The position numbers and the translations under genes were made by a program. From positions 47,550 through 111,549 of the forward strand of contig JBCBSZ010000007.1 of NCBI GenBank assembly GCA_039818945.1: a stretch of DNA of 64,000 bases, given 5' to 3'. This document shows, one piece after another, positions 61,516 through 64,000 of the stretch. Each line of letters begins with the position of its first letter. Position 1 is the first letter of the stretch. The DNA comes from JBCBSZ01 sp039818945 (GTDB taxonomy: Bacteria > Actinomycetota > Acidimicrobiia > Acidimicrobiales > Poriferisodalaceae). The notes under the pieces were generated by a model, which had not been told where the DNA came from, did not search any database, and worked only from the letters and a program-made list of their open reading frames with translations.

Positions 61516-62805
61516 TCAGCTCGTCGCCGGCAGCCGCAGCTCGAAGCAGGCGCCGCCCAGCTCCGTCGGATCGGTCACGGCGAGCGTGCCACCGTGGACC
61601 CGCGCCAGCTCGCTGGAGATCGCCAACCCCAGCCCCGCACCCCCACGGCGCCGCGCCCGCGACTCGTCGAGGCGGACGAACCGGTCGAAGATGCGCTCGC
61701 GGTCCGCAGCGCCGACGCCGTCGCCGTCGTCCTCGACCGCGATGACGACCTCGCCGTCGTCCGGGCCGAGGCTCACGCGCACCGTCGTCTCGGCGTGGCG
61801 CACGGCGTTGTCGAGGAGGTTGGTGACGATGCGCCCGAGGTGGTCGTGGTCCCCGCGCGCCTGCTGGGGGGTCACCCCGGTGGTGTCGATCGCGATCGAG
61901 GTCGGTCCGAGGCCGAGGATGGCCTCTTCGACGATCTCGTCGAGGTCGACGAGCTGCTCGATCTGATGGAGCTGACCGGCATCCGACCGGGAGAGCAGCA
62001 GCAGCGAGTCGACCAGGTCCTGCAGCCGGCGGACCTGTTCGAGGTCGGTCGCCGGATCTCCGCCGGTCTCGAGCCGGGCGCGCAGACCGGCGAGTGGACT
62101 CCGCAGCTCGTGGGCGGCGTCGGCGACGAAGCGCCGCTGGCGCTCGTCCGCTGCCGCGAGCTGATCGAGCATCGAGTTGAGCGTCACGGCGAGGCGATCG
62201 ACCTCGTCGCGGGTGCCGGGCCGGCGAAGCCGGTTGGCGATGCCCGACGCCGCGATGACGTCGGCATCGGCGCGAAGCCGCTCGACCGGCCTGAGGACGC
62301 GCCCCACCGAGCGCCAGACCACGACGGCGACGAGCGCGGTGATCATCGGCACGAACCAGAACGACCCGGCTGCCGACGGGCCGCGCCGGTCGTCGACCGA
62401 CGAGGATCGCTGCGCGGTCAGCGTCACGGCGGTGCCGTCGACGACGATCGACCGATCCTGGGCCCTGACGTCGCCTCGGTCCAGATGGCGGCGCTCGTCA
62501 CGATCGAGCTCCCAGTCGCGCCGCACGTCGACGCCGTCACCGGTGATCTCGACGCGCGTCGCCCGATCGGCGAGGTCGGCGGCATCGTCGGCCGGTGTCC
62601 CGGCGAAGAGCGCCGCGGAGACGGCGTCGAGGTCCTCGGTGAGGCGCAGATCGACGTCGGCATCGGCCAACCGGTTCTCGATCTCGACCAGCGCTCCGGC
62701 CGCGATCGTCAAGACGACGCCGACGGCGAGCGAGGCGACCACGGTCGTGCGGAAGCGGAGGGTGTGCCGGACGCGGAGGAACCACCGCACCGGGCCCCTC
62801 AGCAC
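61516..62805 (-). CDS. Sensor histidine kinase
   Basis: This encodes 429 residues from GTG 62805, 10 bases after the regulator. Membrane helices near 12-34 and 150-175 flank an Asp/Arg-rich extracytoplasmic domain; HAMP (GRVLRPVERLRADADVIAAS), HisKA (DAAHELRSPLAGLRARLE, His about 231) and HATPase (IVTNLLDNAVRHAETTVRV, EDDGDGVGAADRERIFDRF, GGAGLGLAISSELARVHGG). The trigger is unknown. It converges on phnM with a 4-base gap. Confidence 0.85.
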   Translation of the reverse strand: MLRGPVRWFLRVRHTLRFRTTVVASLAVGVVLTIAAGALVEIENRLADADVDLRLTEDLDAVSAALFAGTPADDAADLADRATRVEITGDGVDVRRDWELDRDERRHLDRGDVRAQDRSIVVDGTAVTLTAQRSSSVDDRRGPSAAGSFWFVPMITALVAVVVWRSVGRVLRPVERLRADADVIAASGIANRLRRPGTRDEVDRLAVTLNSMLDQLAAADERQRRFVADAAHELRSPLAGLRARLETGGDPATDLEQVRRLQDLVDSLLLLSRSDAGQLHQIEQLVDLDEIVEEAILGLGPTSIAIDTTGVTPQQARGDHDHLGRIVTNLLDNAVRHAETTVRVSLGPDDGEVVIAVEDDGDGVGAADRERIFDRFVRLDESRARRRGGAGLGLAISSELARVHGGTLAVTDPTELGGACFELRLPATS

Positions 62806-62815
62806 GGTGCGACGA

Positions 62816-63487
62816 TCACGATTCGTCCAGTTGGTACCCGATGCCGCGCACGGTCGAGATCGACCGCGCGCCGAAGGGCTCGTCGATCTTCTTGCGCAGC
62901 CGGCGGATGTACACCTCGACGGTGTTGTCGTCGACGTCGCCCTCCTCACCCCAGACGTACTCGACGATCTCGCGCTTGGGGACCGGACGGCCGACCCGCC
63001 GCATCAGCAGCGACAGGACCGCCACCTCCCGCTTGGTGAGCTCGATGTCCGTCCCGGCGCGGCGGCACCGCAGCGCGAGCGGATCGAGCTGCAGATCGCC
63101 GACGGTGAAGGTGGGGTCGTCGGACCCGACCCGGCGGCGGATCATCGCCTTGAGCCGGGCGACCAGCACCACGAACGAGAACGGCTTGCGCAGGTAGTCG
63201 TCGGCGCCGGTGTCGAGTCCCTCGGCCTCGTCGTACTCACCCTCCTTCGCCGTGAGCATGAGGATCGGGGTCCAGTTGCCCTCGTCGCGCAGGGTGCGGC
63301 AGACCTGGTAGCCGTTGCGGCCCGGCAGCATGATGTCGAGCACGATGGCGTCGAAGCTCCGCTCGCGGGCCAGCCACAACCCGTCGTCGCCGTCGTGGGC
63401 CACCGACACGTCGAAGCCCTCGCGTTGCAGGCCGCGCTCGAGCGCCGTGGCGACGGCGTGCTCGTCCTCGACGACCAGGATGCGCAT
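62816..63487 (-). CDS. OmpR-family response regulator
   Basis: This encodes 223 residues. Receiver with ILVVEDEHAVA, phosphoacceptor Asp51 in IVLDIMLPGRNG and YLRKPFSFVVLVARL; winged helix with LTKREVAVLSLLMRRVGRP and VEVYIRRLRKKIDEPFG. Paired with the kinase downstream. Confidence 0.9.
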   Translation of the reverse strand: MRILVVEDEHAVATALERGLQREGFDVSVAHDGDDGLWLARERSFDAIVLDIMLPGRNGYQVCRTLRDEGNWTPILMLTAKEGEYDEAEGLDTGADDYLRKPFSFVVLVARLKAMIRRRVGSDDPTFTVGDLQLDPLALRCRRAGTDIELTKREVAVLSLLMRRVGRPVPKREIVEYVWGEEGDVDDNTVEVYIRRLRKKIDEPFGARSISTVRGIGYQLDES

Positions 63488-63586
63488 GCACCCATCATGA
63501 CGGCCCCGGCGGTGGAGCCCACGAGGTGCTGACGGGTCCGTCAGCTCGTCAGGTCGACGTCAGGGTGTCCCGCTTGGCTCGTTCCC

Positions 63587-63916
63587 ATGACCAACCCCAC
63601 CTTGACCACCATCACCGCCGACGCCGCCGTGCTCGCCGACGGGAGGGGCGGAGACGGCGGAGGCTTCTTCGCCGTCCTCGGCTTCGTGCTCCTCGTCATC
63701 GGCGGCATCGCGCTGTACCGGGCGATCCGCCGCCGTCGACATCCCGAGATCTACGGGCCCGAGGCGATGCGGCGCCGACACCGCCGACACCGCGCCTCGT
63801 CGGCCGAGGCCATCCTCGCCGAACGTTTCGCCAAGGGTGAGCTGTCCGAGACGGAGTACCGGACGGCGCGCACCGTCCTCCTGGAGGACGACGACGACCC
63901 GCCCACGTCGACCTGA
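63587..63916 (+). CDS. SHOCT-domain membrane protein
   Basis: This encodes 109 residues. A Gly-rich start leads to one transmembrane helix (GFFAVLGFVLLVIGGIALY), then an Arg-rich stretch and a C-terminal SHOCT motif (AILAERFAKGELSETEYRTART). It is divergent from the two-component genes and may be their target or an unrelated accessory protein. Confidence 0.75.
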   Translation: MTNPTLTTITADAAVLADGRGGDGGGFFAVLGFVLLVIGGIALYRAIRRRRHPEIYGPEAMRRRHRRHRASSAEAILAERFAKGELSETEYRTARTVLLEDDDDPPTST

Positions 63917-63929
63917 GGGGGCGATGACG

Positions 63930-63957
63930 GCGGCCCGGTCGGCGACGGCCGGGCCGC
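63930..63957 (+). terminator. Terminator-like hairpin after the SHOCT gene
   Basis: GCGGCCCGG (63930-63938) and CCGGGCCGC (63949-63957) form a perfect 9-bp stem with a 10-base loop, 14 bases after the stop codon. No T-tract, as usual for high-GC genomes. Confidence 0.5.
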
Positions 63958-63969
63958 TACCGTCCGACC

Positions 63970-64000
63970 ATGACCGACGCTGGTGGGCTGGCGGACTGGC
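63970..64000 (+). CDS. Start of a gene running off the window
   Basis: ATG at 63970 opens a frame reading MTDAGGLADW to the end of the window, 13 bases after the hairpin. Too little is present to identify it. Confidence 0.4.
   Translation, partial: MTDAGGLADW

Overview
The window reads as chromosomal DNA of a high-GC actinobacterium, most likely an Acidimicrobiia-type organism. The support is very strong G/C bias at third codon positions, frequent GTG starts, GTGA/ATGA gene overlaps, secreted proteins with repeated YWL-x-x-DGG-x-FAFGDA motifs, and proline/threonine-rich linkers. Taxonomy is inferred from style only; there is no rRNA or tRNA in the window.

Region 1 (1 to about 10,240) is a decayed accessory island with visibly lower GC. 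It runs from a broken ISL3-type transposase (745-1853) to a serine recombinase (9004-10235) that is 5'-truncated and carries two compensating frameshifts. Between them lie small phage-like genes, a gene-poor 1.2-kb stretch with organised repeats and hairpins (3946-5155), an ApeA-like HEPN ribonuclease (5773-7161), a TIR/deoxyribosyltransferase-like protein split by a frameshift (2744-3660), and two exported proteins (7589-8928). This looks like the remnant of a mobile element with anti-phage cargo.

Region 2 (about 10,300-29,400) starts with small conserved genes and then becomes a surface-glycan locus. Three forward genes (beta-propeller glycosidase-like, sugar formyltransferase, PglD-type acyltransferase) converge on a ten-gene reverse-strand operon. 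That operon encodes four glycosyltransferase proteins, a WbqC-family protein, an acyl carrier protein, a short-chain dehydrogenase, a DegT-type aminotransferase, a glycosyltransferase/TPR/methyltransferase fusion and a free-standing amino-acid adenylation enzyme. Nearly every junction overlaps by 4-8 bases. Together they look able to make an amino sugar, N-acylate it (formyl, acetyl, or an amino acid carried on the ACP) and assemble it into a glycan.

Region 3 (29,400-38,000) is metabolic: leucyl aminopeptidase, a frameshifted lipoprotein, an SDR, a PduO-type cobalamin adenosyltransferase divergent from cobalamin-dependent methionine synthase metH, and another SDR.

Region 4 (38,000-49,000) holds an FtsK/SpoIIIE-like protein in which both P-loops are degenerate, overlapping a membrane-anchored propeller protein. 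Next come a D-aminoacylase-family amidohydrolase and an apparent operon of DUF2817 peptidase, beta-lactamase-fold lipoprotein, response regulator and sensor kinase.

Region 5 (49,000-64,000) contains a large secreted repeat protein with matching end domains, an orphan CoxL-type molybdenum hydroxylase subunit, DUF2855, SRPBCC and DUF389 proteins, a secreted propeller/TIM-barrel-like protein, a small kinase, an orphan PhnM, a second OmpR-type two-component system, a SHOCT protein and the first codons of a gene running off the end.
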